Origin: Membranipora membranacea | Taxonomy: Eukaryota > Bryozoa > Gymnolaemata > Cheilostomatida > Membraniporidae | Length of the DNA: 64,000 bases | Assembly (NCBI GenBank): GCA_914767715.1 | Contig: OU612069.1 | Location: forward strand, 5,084,001-5,148,000 | Direction: 5' to 3' | Shown: piece after piece, positions 24,201 to 32,562 of the stretch | Numbering within the stretch: position 1 is the first letter of the stretch | Layout of the letters: each line of letters starts with the position of its first letter | Program-made: the position numbers and the translations under genes | The notes under the pieces: model-generated | Database searches by the model: none | What the model was told of the DNA's origin: nothing | The model's input: only the letters and a program-made list of their open reading frames with translations

Positions 24201-27200
24201 ACAAAAACCAGCGCGTAAGTTGATAGTTTATTCTTGCAAGGATGAAAATGAGATGAAATAATAGATGCCCAACCTTTTTGGCTTCCTGCTTCAAGATGTT
24301 TTTATTTGAACTGTTTTGGGTTATATTTGTCAAGAGACCGTTCATATAGAATGAGCAAGATTTTCCGATCAAAGTCCCAAAAATATATGCGCTCAGGATT
24401 ATCGCTATCTGTTATTGCTTCATGTTGTAAGATGTTATCTTTACCGCACGTTGGGCTCACATTTTGACAGCAGGGACTTTGAATTAATATCATTGAGATT
24501 GTTTCTTGCAATTGGGTTCAACTCTTTCCTAGTCATTTGCTCGGAATATATATTGGAGCTGAGTGATTTGGAAACAATACCTTTAGCAGCTCTCTTTCAT
24601 CTAAGCAATGAACAACTGCAGGATCTCGATCCATTTAGCTCCCCACTTAAGATACAACTACATCATGCAGCCGCTGCTGTATCGTCTAAACTCTTCTTTA
24701 CAGTGACGCTGAGTTCATCTCTGGGTAAAATAAGATCCAGATCAGCATCAATACCTCCGAGTAAGTCAAACTCTAACTCCATCACCACAACACCTCACAA
24801 ACCTAGAGTGACTGTCTCCAAAACACGGAAATCTAGAGCTGACACTACAACACGAGGAAAGAGTAGTTCTGCAATAAATGCCAAATCTCTCAAGTATACT
24901 GGGCTGGCTCCTTCTGTGTCCGCCAAGTAAGTATCTCAGCTGTGTTAGCTATCAAATTGTCGACATAGAGAAGAGAAATGGAAGTGACTTTTTGGGCATG
25001 GTTATTCTCAACCTCTTCAGCATCATCAAACTAAATTTCTTGTTTAGTTGCTGTCTTTCCTAATGTGTGCAGATATTTGCTTGACCCCCTATCAACTAAA
25101 CAGAATATGAAACTTTTCTTGTATGTTTCGATGTAATAGGCTTTTATCCAATACATAAATGCCACTACCATCACACTGGCATAGTCTGAGCATCCTATTT
25201 GCCGGTGAACAAGTCCGCAGGGGCAACTCCAAATACCGACAAAAATATCAGAGTTAATATCTAAGGTCTCCTTTTTTGTGTGGGTATATTTCGTTATATG
25301 AATTTGGTTGACTATGGAATGCAACTGCCAGCTACTCAGGTAGAGTTTCAGTACCTAAACCTTTGCCCCTTTGTTTTCTGCATTTCTTGGACAACAGTTC
25401 ACTATAGAAATAAATCAAAGGTAATAAAATAATAGAAAGCACTAATAAAATATAATATAATAATAAAATAAATATTAATAAGTTATTTTTAAATCAAAGG
25501 ATGAGACACAGCGCCGGAGGAGATGACCCATACAATATGAGCAGTGATAGTTCACTGATAGGGCAGGATACAGACACACTTAGACGTCAGTGTTTCTCTG
25601 GTGTAGATAGAGCTCATATACAGTGTGACCTTCAGATGACCTCGTCACTACTGGATATTAGTATTATATCGTCTGTAGAGAGCGAGCAATCTTATACTGA
25701 TACACTCACAGCTCCTACTTATTTATATCATCAGGTATAATATGATCCTTTAAATCAGGGAGAATTGAAGGGGGAGGAACTTGCACTCCATGGGCCACGC
25801 CTCTTTTTATAACATGATCTAACTTTTGTTTTTGAGTTATGCCCCTTCGATTCTTCCTGTTTAAATGTACCAAATAAGTCCCTCATCATTACAGGAGAGG
25901 AAGATTTACCATAGGTCTAGAGGAGTTAGTTTCTTTGCAGGAGAAAAAAATTCACGCTTGAAAAAGCAGAATCTGTGGTTATCTTGCATTTAGGCGGTTA
26001 TGTGAACCCCTACCTTAACTCGCGAAGAATTTGTGCTTGCTAACATCTAGTCAATCCAAGACTAGCTAATATTTACAACTCTAGGGTGGTAGTCTACTAT
26101 TTGAGATTTACCATAGGTCTGGATTTTGTTCATGCTTACATGTTTTCAGCAACAGATCCTCCCTTGAATCGGACAACGAGACTTACAATATAAAGTAATA
26201 GATTCTAGTCTGCTTTGTGTCCCCTTAAATCATGAAATTGGTAAGAGTATGGGCGAGATACAGAAGTCATGTTGTCTAATCATAACATAATTGAATTAAT
26301 TGCCACAGTGGGATTTTTCTTGGTTACCTGCCACTAAACTTCTCTCCAATGCAGAGAGGTTTGTCCCATCTAGAGTCTTGTGCTGGAAGCCATAATACTC
26401 ATACAACTCCCAGCTTCTCGGATTCCCGGATACACTGGCTTGTTGTAGTTTTAAGGCCAAAATCACAATCTGATTGTTCACTCAATGAATTAGCGATATC
26501 TGTTACGGTCTTTCTCAGAAATTGCTCCCTCATTGTTGGAACTATATACATTCTGAGTGAGTGAATTTAGGAGGGATTTTGTAGAATTGAAAGACCAAGT
26601 AAGTGCTACTTTTTTTATCAATGTAGTAGTGATAATTTGCTTCAGTAAAGTATCACTCATTCTAATTTAAGGACACTTTGGCTAGAATGATAGGCCTGCC
26701 ACTACCAAATTATAATTAATTGCCGATGCCGTTTATTGAATCCTGACCTTGGAGATCGCAGGTCCATGAAGTTAACAATTAGTAGACTATTCCTCACACT
26801 CAATATCCATGTAGCCGATGAATACTATCACATGTTTTTATCTTTAACAAGGATGGAGACATACCGTTAGTATATTATAATAAGGCTGCCCCTTATGACG
26901 ATGATGATGATGAGAATTGTTCACCCAGGAGCTCAACAGATGTTATATCTAAAGGTAACCACAAAACAGTCAGCAAGTCAGCTGTCAAAACCGAGCGGCT
27001 GATTTATGCTTCTATGGACCACCCAGAAGTAGACCAACCAGAAGCAGACCACCCTGATATAGACCACCCTGATGTAGAGCAAAAAGCTCTGATAAAGGCT
27101 GTCAGCTCTACTGTCAAAAGTAGGTGAAACATTTAAATCTAAACCGATGGTCAGTACTAAATCAAGTTTAATCCATATGCCTGCCTTCAGAGTTGCTCCC

Positions 27201-29685
27201 TTCTACTGGTCACTCCGGCGTGACCAGTGGAGGGGATGCAACTCCTAATGCAGGCAAATGGAACAAACTTGGTCTAGGCTCGTACCCACAACTCAACGTC
27301 AGGTTCTGAAAGCTCTAGACAAACCGATATTTGAATATTATTGCTATGGAAGTGTTACTGGTTGTTTAGCAATCGCTTTTTTATTTTTAAATCATTTAAA
27401 TTATTGATTTATGGGGGGGGGGGCGTCTGACTGGGGCGAAGTCGATGGGGCTCAGACTAATGTCTCTTGTCCTTATCGTATATACAGGGGAGGCCAAAAA
27501 TAATAACTTGACAGCTGATAATGTGACAGCATCCGAAGTTAAAGTGGAGAAGAAAACTCCTAAAGTAGTGGATCCGAGCACAGCTAGTAGAGCTAAACAA
27601 CCTGCCAAATCTAAAGCCATAAGAAAGTCAACAATAAGTGAGTCATGACCTGTCAATATTTAATGTGTATGGTTGTGCTTTAACCTTGAGCTATTATGAT
27701 ATTCATATTTCAACACGATGATGGTAAATGGTTGATCACGGGTTGGTGCTGTTACTTTGTTGAAACTGGCTAATATTTGGTCGAATTGAGAGCCTTGTGG
27801 TAGGCTGAATAGCGACCTTAGGACACAGTTGATCCTTCAAGCTGAAAGAAAATTCTTCTCAATCTTCTTCAAACACCTGAGTTGTCCCCCATTATAGATT
27901 TACAGGTTATAATAAATTGTGACAAATAAACTTTTTTTAGCATATTCCCTGAATAGCCATAGAATATGTGGTATGAGATAAGTCACATTAAGTATTTGCC
28001 ACAGTAAATATCTCAACCCTTAGGCGCAACTATTCCTTAAAAGTTGTTCTATATGTGTTTTGTTCAGTTGAAGTGAGGTCAAGGCCTTCTAAAAAGCGAG
28101 AAATCAAGGTGAAGGAATCCTCTGTGGAGAAGATAACTCCTAGTACAAAAACTTGCTGTCCCTCAGCTACAAGCAAAATGTTGACTGCAACAAGCAAGAC
28201 TCCTAAAACTAAAACACCAGGTAATGAACTGTATTTTTTATGATAAGATAAGAATTTATTGAAACTCTCGCAGAAACTATTCGGTAGTTTTGAACGAATA
28301 AAAGGGGAAAAATTCAAAAATTGGGTCATTGAAAAAAGGTATTGGGGCAGGGAGGGGAGGGGTCTTTGAAGAGACTAATGCCATAATTGATATCAGATTG
28401 TTTCTGGCATGAAACCTGCCAAAAGTTTCGTTTCGACTTATAAGCTGGTCATCCGTCATTTTCACAATTTCTAACATGATGTTTCAGATTCAGGTTATCG
28501 CTCAGTGAGGAAGCTGTACAACGCTAACTCAGGATACAGACTAGGTAGTGATGATGATCTGAGTCAGACTTCTAAATGTAGTAGTTATCCTAGTCATGGT
28601 ACGGGACGCGGGCGTAGAGCCCTCAAACATAACAAGAAATCCAACAAACTTAGGTAATTATAAATATTCTAGTCAAGGTACGGAATGTGGGCGAAGGGCC
28701 CTCAAATATACCAAGAAATCCAACAAGCTCAGGTAATTATACATATTCTAGTCAAGGCATGGGACGTGGGCGTAGAATCCCCAAATATAACAAGAAATCC
28801 AACAAACTTAGGTAATTATACTTATTCTAGTTAAAGGTGTTGAGCCCTCAAATATAACAAGAGGATTAACAGACTCAGGGAATTGGAACTTCTTACAGTA
28901 TGATGTGCTCTTATAGGCTTGTATCACTACAATGTAAAATAAATATATATCAATGTCTTACAACGCTATAAGTTTACAGTGTTGAGTTGTCAATTAAATA
29001 TTTTGAATGATGATCGTATGTGGCATTGGCAAGTAGGTCTGATCAAAAGAACTTTTGATACAAATTATCAATGACTCAACACGTCTAATTATCGTCATGT
29101 CATTAGCTAGCCTGTCTTGACAAGCTTTGTTCGGTGGGGGGAGGGAACAAAGCTTGTCAACTCTGGCATGCTCGACTGTCGAGCAGCCGATATTAAATTT
29201 TCTCTTCTCTTGCGATCGAGAAGATAACTCCTTTATCTCACTAATCAAATTGTATAGTCGAGCAGCCGATATTAAATATTGTCTTCTCTTTCAATCGAGA
29301 AGATAACTCCTTCATCACACTAATCAATTTGTATAAATTCCTGTACAAATTGATTAGTGTGATGAAAGAGTTATCTTCTCGATCGAAAGAGAAGACAATA
29401 TTTATTATCGGCTGCTCGACAGTCGAGCATGCAAGAGTTGACAAGCTTTGTTCCCTCCCCCCCCACCGAACAAAGCTTGTCATTAGCATGGGTCAGCATC
29501 TTTGATCTGTATGCTGGGTAGTGATATGGAGTTGTCTCCACACAAAACAAGGGAACCTAACTTCTAGTTATTATCAAATTTGAATTGTTTTACCTGCAAA
29601 CTATATATACTCACTTTACAGTAAGAAAAGAACTCTGGCTACACCATCGAAACTGAAGGAGATTATGAATCTGATCAAGTTCTAA
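4010..29685 (+). CDS. Very long disordered nuclear protein, RIF1-like C-terminal region (about 24 exons)
   Basis: Exons were chained by AG/GT sites and phase from about 4010 to the stop TAA at 29683-29685, giving about 2,630 residues. Most introns are phase 1. The product is rich in Ser, Pro, Lys and acidic residues with several basic clusters (KRRRR, KKKR), so it is probably nuclear and intrinsically disordered. RVSF (22700-22711) and SILK (22811-22822) are the two classic PP1-docking motifs. About 160 residues beyond SILK a segment reads DLETIPLAALFHLSNEQLQDL, similar in pattern to the HhH-like C-II module of RIF1, which limits replication origin firing through PP1. The very large exon also resembles RIF1. 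No HEAT repeats are visible; they may lie upstream of the window. Alternatives are another PP1-binding chromatin protein, or a lineage-specific protein. An in-frame TAG at 21758 is unexplained. The final exons may be a separate gene. Confidence 0.6.
4165..4905 (+). repeat. Tandem repeat of about 90 bp copying an exon end and donor
   Basis: Units containing AATATCAAG|GT plus the start of the intron recur at about 4167, 4368, 4456, 4547 and, partly, 4829. Two copies carry a better donor (GTGAGT) than the first (GTTTGT). The SINE splits the array. Confidence 0.65.
4690..4830 (-). mobile_element. tRNA-derived SINE, copy 1
   Basis: On the minus strand a tRNA-like head has an A box (TGGCTCAGTTTG) and a B box-like GGTTTCGAATCC, followed by a body shared with the copy at 15.8 kb (CCCAGGTGTGCTCCGAC). 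It interrupts a tandem array in the first intron. Confidence 0.7.
5572..5601. repeat. (AT)n microsatellite
   Basis: An AT dinucleotide run in an intron; a second run is at 6204-6230. Confidence 0.85.
5656..5721 (+). CDS. Disordered-protein gene, exon 2
   Basis: A 66-bp phase 1-1 exon after atttttttag, ending CATG|GTAGGC style at 5721. Acidic, Tyr-containing product (GSPAYDGSFYEDDFHQAM), similar in style to neighbouring exons. Confidence 0.5.
6723..6881 (+). CDS. Disordered-protein gene, exon 3 (ends uncertain)
   Basis: The open frame encodes HSQSVAYSPTADITNAS and on to PYRPAIYS. The start could be 6709, 6712 or 6723 and the end 6815, 6881 or 6904; 6723 with 6815 or 6881 keeps phase 1-1. The GTATGT donor at 6905 is the best by sequence but breaks phase. 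Confidence 0.35.
7360..7407 (+). CDS. Disordered-protein gene, exon 4 (small)
   Basis: A 48-bp phase 1-1 candidate, GDDDDIDRRTRTATTT, between ctatgaag and ACAG|GTAATA. The polypyrimidine tract is weak and the call rests on phase and acidic composition. Confidence 0.35.
7802..8014 (+). CDS. Disordered-protein gene, exon 5
   Basis: A phase 1-1 exon after ttctgctttgcag with donor GCAG|GTAACA. It is acidic, with NSVYHSSNEDMQS repeating the motif of exon 1, which suggests internal exon duplication. Confidence 0.65.
8305..8402. repeat. Palindromic MITE relative, copy 3 (decayed)
   Basis: The right part (CTGGAATGCAGGCAAGTTGGAT) matches the copy at 18.7 kb; the left part is only weakly recognisable. 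Confidence 0.4.
9075..9164 (+). CDS. Disordered-protein gene, exon 6
   Basis: A 90-bp phase 1-1 exon, acidic (GDQDDATSLCCTADEDEAS), with a strong GTAAGT donor. Confidence 0.6.
9655..9799 (+). CDS. Disordered-protein gene, exon 7
   Basis: Acceptor tctgacag, donor GTGAGT; phase 1 in, 2 out. It begins with a Gly/Ile stretch (LGGAIVGGMI), too short to be a convincing membrane segment, followed by RQRRQ. Confidence 0.55.
10172..10419 (+). CDS. Disordered-protein gene, exon 8
   Basis: Acceptor gtgtgttgtag, phase 2 in, 1 out. Encodes LAGLSRLRFQSREM then a polar Gln/Glu/Ser stretch ending DMNGLGA. Phase agrees with both neighbours. Confidence 0.65.
10889..11211 (+). CDS. Disordered-protein gene, exon 9, with an 8-residue tandem repeat
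   Basis: Phase 1 in, 0 out, donor GTAAGT. A 24-bp unit at 11041-11104 gives two exact and one partial copies of SADPAHHQ, so this part of the protein probably varies in length between alleles. Confidence 0.65.
11762..11924 (+). CDS. Disordered-protein gene, exon 10, likely coiled coil
   Basis: Acceptor tatttgtacag, phase 0 in, 1 out. Residues such as DRQLRQQADSLVDMEREEAQ and ILDEIRDMQFILDQAQ have heptad-like hydrophobic spacing, the clearest helical segment in the first half of the protein. Confidence 0.65.
12292..15119. mobile_element. 2.8-kb TTAA-flanked element with arms of about 550 bp
   Basis: The left arm (12292-12844) and right arm (14559-15119) are inverted copies. Ends read GGAACAATACAC, related to the MITE at 2674, and both flanks show TTAA. 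It lies in the intron between exons 10 and 11. About 1.7 kb separates the arms; no transposase is recognised. Confidence 0.7.
12685..13278 (+). CDS. Possible small spliced gene inside the TTAA-flanked element
   Basis: An ATG ORF at 12685 (KLPWELGIPEDGRVLPPVP) lies in the left arm. In another frame a stretch ending MWEAFREQQNEQQHVDQ meets a GTAATG donor at 12930 and continues in phase after tatttag at 13222 into a Pro-rich end with stop at 13278. The frame change between the two parts is unresolved. No family is recognised. Confidence 0.25.
15558..15698 (+). CDS. Disordered-protein gene, exon 11
   Basis: A phase 1-1 exon after tgtattttag with donor GTGAGT. Contains a short poly-Ala run and ACSLSPAE; its last 25 bp are repeated, diverged, in the next intron near 16070. 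Confidence 0.65.
15785..15942 (-). mobile_element. tRNA-derived SINE, copy 2
   Basis: The A box TGGCTCAGTCGG matches the Pol III consensus; the B box-like element is GGGTTCGATACC. Shares its body with copy 1. It is not a functional tRNA: the anticodon arm and 3' end do not fit a cloverleaf. Confidence 0.72.
16670..16990. repeat. Degenerate tandem repeat in the intron before exon 12
   Basis: Roughly three units share GTCCGTA-TTCTGT..., GAGCTCTGAG/GAGCCTGAGAGTTATCATACTA and CTACAATG-TTAG. No coding signal. Confidence 0.45.
17029..17145 (+). CDS. Disordered-protein gene, exon 12 with NLS
   Basis: A phase 1-1 exon, donor GTAAGT. SEPIVKRRRRAAAGGGR is a candidate nuclear localisation signal. Confidence 0.65.
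17871..17927 (+). CDS. Disordered-protein gene, exon 13
   Basis: A 57-bp phase 1-1 exon after gttaacag with donor GTAAGC; ends in a basic stretch (VRTKKTK) continued by the next exon. Confidence 0.6.
18090..18325. repeat. Degenerate tandem repeat in the intron before exon 14
   Basis: Three diverged units share GGGAATT...ATGGGATATTCTTT...GCCC. No coding signal. Confidence 0.5.
18377..18475 (+). CDS. Disordered-protein gene, exon 14
   Basis: A phase 1-1 exon, donor GTGAGT. Strongly basic (KKKRVQNSRRNLRRCK), consistent with nuclear localisation or nucleic-acid contact. Confidence 0.6.
18500..18545. repeat. (ACTTGG)n microsatellite
   Basis: About six tandem copies of ACTTGG or close variants. 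A (TG)n run follows at 18618-18634. Confidence 0.8.
18672..18770. repeat. Palindromic MITE relative, copy 2
   Basis: Carries CAAGTTTGGTCCATTTGC and, inverted, GCAGGCAATTGGATTAAAC, related to the element at 27155. Confidence 0.5.
19065..23161 (+). CDS. Giant exon 15 with PP1-docking motifs
   Basis: One exon of about 4.1 kb, acceptor ttctattttag (phase 1), donor GAG|GTGAGT (phase 0). It encodes about 1,365 mostly disordered residues. Near the start a short motif of the form S/P-I/V-DYGA recurs (19420-19660). RVSF at 22700-22711 lies in a KPRVSFAD context, and SILK at 22811-22822 follows 33 residues later; both are established PP1-binding short motifs. The frame is open throughout except for one TAG at 21758-21760, after which it continues at once. 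Vertebrate RIF1 also has a very large exon before its C-terminal domain. Confidence 0.75.
23587..23746 (+). CDS. RIF1-like gene, exon 16
   Basis: Acceptor tttgctgcag, phase 0 in, 1 out. Basic start (KPKTKNRRNK), then an amphipathic segment SAFDEFDNKLRNFLLDES, probably helical. Confidence 0.7.
24047..24214 (+). CDS. RIF1-like gene, exon 17
   Basis: A phase 1-1 exon with a CAGCAG tandem acceptor and a GTAAGT donor. Basic (FFSRRRKERISRYS), no domain recognised. Confidence 0.65.
24533..24926 (+). CDS. Exon 18, RIF1 C-II-like helical segment
   Basis: Acceptor actctttcctag, phase 1. It encodes DLETIPLAALFHLSNEQLQDL then FSSPLKIQLHHA. The spacing T-I-x2-L-x2-L...S-x2-E/Q...SP resembles my recollection of the human RIF1 C-II module, an HhH-like DNA-binding fold. 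A Ser/Arg/Lys-rich tail follows. The exon either ends at a GTAAGT donor (24927) in phase 2 or reads TAA at 24928, which would end the protein. Confidence 0.65.
25500..25734 (+). CDS. Exon 19, or first exon of a separate gene
   Basis: In frame with exon 18 if spliced at aaatcaaag, a poor acceptor, but it also begins with ATG at 25501. Acidic and Ser-rich (SSDSSLIGQDTDTL). Donor CAG|GTATAA, phase 0 out. Confidence 0.55.
26852..27119 (+). CDS. Exon 20 with DHP repeats
   Basis: Phase 0 in, 1 out. Has a poly-Asp run and four variants of a five-residue repeat (DHPEV, DQPEA, DHPDI, DHPDV). Donor GTAGGT. Confidence 0.6.
27155..27288. repeat. Palindromic MITE (about 130 bp)
   Basis: A diverged palindrome centred on GGTCACTCCGGCGTGACC. 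Ends of the type CAAGTTTAATCCAT...TGCCTGC recur in other introns. Confidence 0.6.
27488..27637 (+). CDS. Exon 21
   Basis: A phase 1-1 exon, acceptor tatatacag, donor GTGAGT. Lys-rich (KVEKKTPKVV), resembling exon 22, possibly by duplication. Confidence 0.6.
28068..28220 (+). CDS. Exon 22
   Basis: A phase 1-1 exon, acceptor gtgttttgttcag. Basic and Thr/Ser-Pro-rich (SSVEKITPSTK, SKTPKTKTP), with several possible proline-directed phosphorylation sites. Confidence 0.6.
28488..28653 (+). CDS. Exon 23, whose end is tandemly duplicated
   Basis: Acceptor tgatgtttcag, phase 1 in, 2 out. Encodes GYRSVRKLYNANSGYRL then a Gly/Arg and Lys-rich end (GTGRGRRALKHNKKSNK). The last part of the exon plus its GTAATT donor is repeated three more times downstream. 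Confidence 0.6.
28591..28880 (+). repeat. 79-bp tandem repeat copying the end of exon 23 and its donor
   Basis: Units begin at 28591, 28670, 28749 and, degenerate, 28828. The first three each carry an AG|GTAATTATA donor. The 79-bp period is not a multiple of three. Confidence 0.75.
29117..29482. repeat. Long hairpin in the last intron
   Basis: Arms run from GACAAGCTTTGTTCGG to a small loop near 29340 and back to CCGAACAAAGCTTGTC. The left arm has an extra internal duplication of about 80 bp. Probably a foldback MITE; its transcript would form long double-stranded RNA. Confidence 0.75.
29622..29685 (+). CDS. Terminal exon 24
   Basis: Acceptor actcactttacag; phase 2 fits exon 23. It encodes KKRTLATPSKLKEIMNLIKF and a TAA stop; the end is a short amphipathic helix. 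Confidence 0.6.
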
Positions 29686-32200
29686 AGCCTGACTATCCTA
29701 CCATCAAGCTACGGCACTGGGTCATTATCAGTGTTAGCAGTTATTATCTTTTTGTTGATGACCCTAATTTACTATACCTTTTTTTCATACCTTGATGTCT
29801 GAGAAAGGGCACACAATCACAAACAAGTTATTTTGATGTATTTTTTCATTGTTTTTTTGTTATTCAAATTGTTCGATGACTTGTTGACATATTTTTCGGT
29901 ATTTGTGATTGGTAATTTGTATTCGGATAATAATATTTTTCCCTGTCCAAAAAATGTTAACAACTGTTGTTTCTAGTTTTTATCAACCTGTTCCAAATTA
30001 AAAATTATATTTGATAATACCATACAAATATTAGGTGTACTGTAAAGTCTGTGTTGTGCAACAAACAGCTCAAAAATTAGTTTGAAAGTATGCAGCAATT
30101 ACCTAGCTCGTCTTAAAAGGCGTCTAGTCATCATAATCATTGATATAGTGGCATATAATCAACACATGGTTCTTTTCTTTCAACACACATACTTCATAGC
30201 TATCTTATTTTAATGTGGCAACTGTTGGATACAACTTCAACATTGTGCAGTAACTGAGGACAGGGAAATTAGGAATATTCAACCCGAACTCCCTGCTGAG
30301 AGTAACTGTACACACAATCATTCACCTAGACCTTATTGAGCTGAAGTGAGGCACTTTTTAATCTTGGGGTGACATAAAGCCGTTGAGTTGTGCAATGGCA
30401 ATGATGAATGTTATCACTGATTGGGAAATCCAGGTTTTGTTGATTATATTTGTCAGTTTCAATGATAAATGCAGTTCAATTATAACCATAGGAATATAAA
30501 ATGGGTTTATGTCTATGATTGTAACACTATTGCTTCTGAATAATTGAATGTTGTTACTTCACTATCAAATGACTGGTTCGATACTATGGCACCATATAGT
30601 GTCTTCTCTAGGATTTTGACTAGGCCTATGAGAATAACCAAACTTCACTGTTTCAGTAAAACACCATCAGCTTCCAGTGAACAACATGACCACAGGATTC
30701 AAAGTGCTTTGGAGTACCGTAAATACACTCTGAACACTCCCTTGTAATGATTCAAGGTTACAAATAAGATAAGATGGTAAGAAGTGTATTGAGTTGAATG
30801 ATATACATTTCTAAACTGATAAAGCAAACCCACCAAAGACTCAAGTACTTAGCATAAAACAATTTATCTGCAGTATGATGTATCTCCTGTTGTCATGGTG
30901 ATTCTGACAGGATATGTTCAATTCTTGCATTTTTATTCTACCCGATTGAGAAATCTAGAGAAGACAGAGCGCCCCTGCCTCCCTTATAGAACTTTGGGCT
31001 TGAATCCCTGATCTAACGATCAGATTGACATGCCATCGCGCTGATCTCCTGAGATTACAGACTTTCTAGCTTAAATTAAAACCAGTTGAGCGGTTGCTTC
31101 ACTCAAAATAACACACTGCACACAATCTGTAAATGTCTATAATAAACACACTGAACACACTGACATTAAGACTACACTAGAAAGAGTAATTAAGTTGAAC
31201 CCGCTGATGATGGTACTTCCCTGAACATACCTAGTGAATCAAATTGAAAGTAGAAATAAATCCATTTCAATAATCCATACTGTCCTGAAGGGGCACTTAA
31301 AACAGGTGCTGGTGAGGGGTGTTGTAAGGCCAGTGGCAGGTGCTATATTACAGCACTCGATGTCTATTTTATAGCAGTGTTGTGGTTGCTGTAGGGGCTG
31401 CATGAGTGCTTTAAAGCATGTCACACATCATACAACAGTGGCCGTACCGGGCGTGCATCGGTGTTGGATTGGAAAAAGTACCTAAAATATATCCTAGCCT
31501 GCACTCTGGACTGCACCAACGGATCCCTCCTCCAAATTGCTATCACATATGACTGGATGTGATGCTGTATTCCTTTGTCCATTATGATGTCTACAATGCA
31601 GTGGCTATACCCCTTTTATAAAAACCATGTTACATGCTAGATGCCTCTGTAATTGCTCCCAATAATAAATCCATAAACACCACAAAAACATACGCAATAA
31701 TGGTGACACATGCTGGTGAAAGTTTACTCAGACTATGAGGGAGGCATGCAGTATAAGGAAGATGAACTCGAAGACAAATTCCTGGCAAACCTATACACTG
31801 AAAACAGAGCACCTAAGAGAAACTGCTACAACATGTCAATAGGTAAGGTACTTGAATATGATTGTAAAGATAAATAGCCAACGAGGCTGCTAAAAAGAAA
31901 AACATTGTTTTGACTGTGATTGGTAATGAAACTCTGAACTTACTTATAAGCTTGAGCGTCCAAATCAAAGTAAAGGATTCCAAATTTGATGCTCTTGTTA
32001 CATTACTGGATCTACATTTAGAGCTGGAGTCAATGCGGTGTCGGAAGCTCTTAGGCTTGACATAAGAAATCAATTGCCTAATGAATCTGTTTCAAATTAT
32101 ATTTTACCTTTATCAAAACTCAGCATGAATGCAAAGTTTGCTACAGGTAACTCTTCATACATCGTCTTCGTATTAAACTGATTTGTGGCCTGCATGTAAG
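29686..32200. other. Intergenic region after the + strand gene
   Basis: No supportable coding region. No AATAAA stands directly after the stop, so the 3' end of the transcript is unplaced. It separates two tail-to-tail genes. Confidence 0.5.
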
Positions 32201-32562
32201 CAAAAGTGAAATTTGTGAGGCATTGATTGATTGATTGATTGATTGATTTCATATATTTTTCATGAGTATTAAAAAAACACTGTGATATTTGTTCTGGGTG
32301 TAAACTGTCCATAAAGTAGTGTAAAAAGTGTAAAAATATATACACTAAAGCAGATTGTTTTAATAAAATACGTGAGATTGTGGAAGAGCAGAGGAGGGAA
32401 AAAAATAAAACAGCGACCAGAGAGTTAAAACAGGTTTGCATTTATGATGCGGACTAAAACATGATAAAACGAGTCCGTTCCCTTTGACGACCTGATCTTA
32501 GGAGCACGCAGGCGTCCTGACGGCATTGTCTCGATGATGCTATGAATAAAATGAGCCTCATC

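Noticed and set aside
24415-24930. A single ORF of 171 codons starting at 24415
   Set aside because: Its first 39 codons are intron sequence; the acceptor tcctag at 24532 and phase with exon 17 place the real start of coding at 24533.
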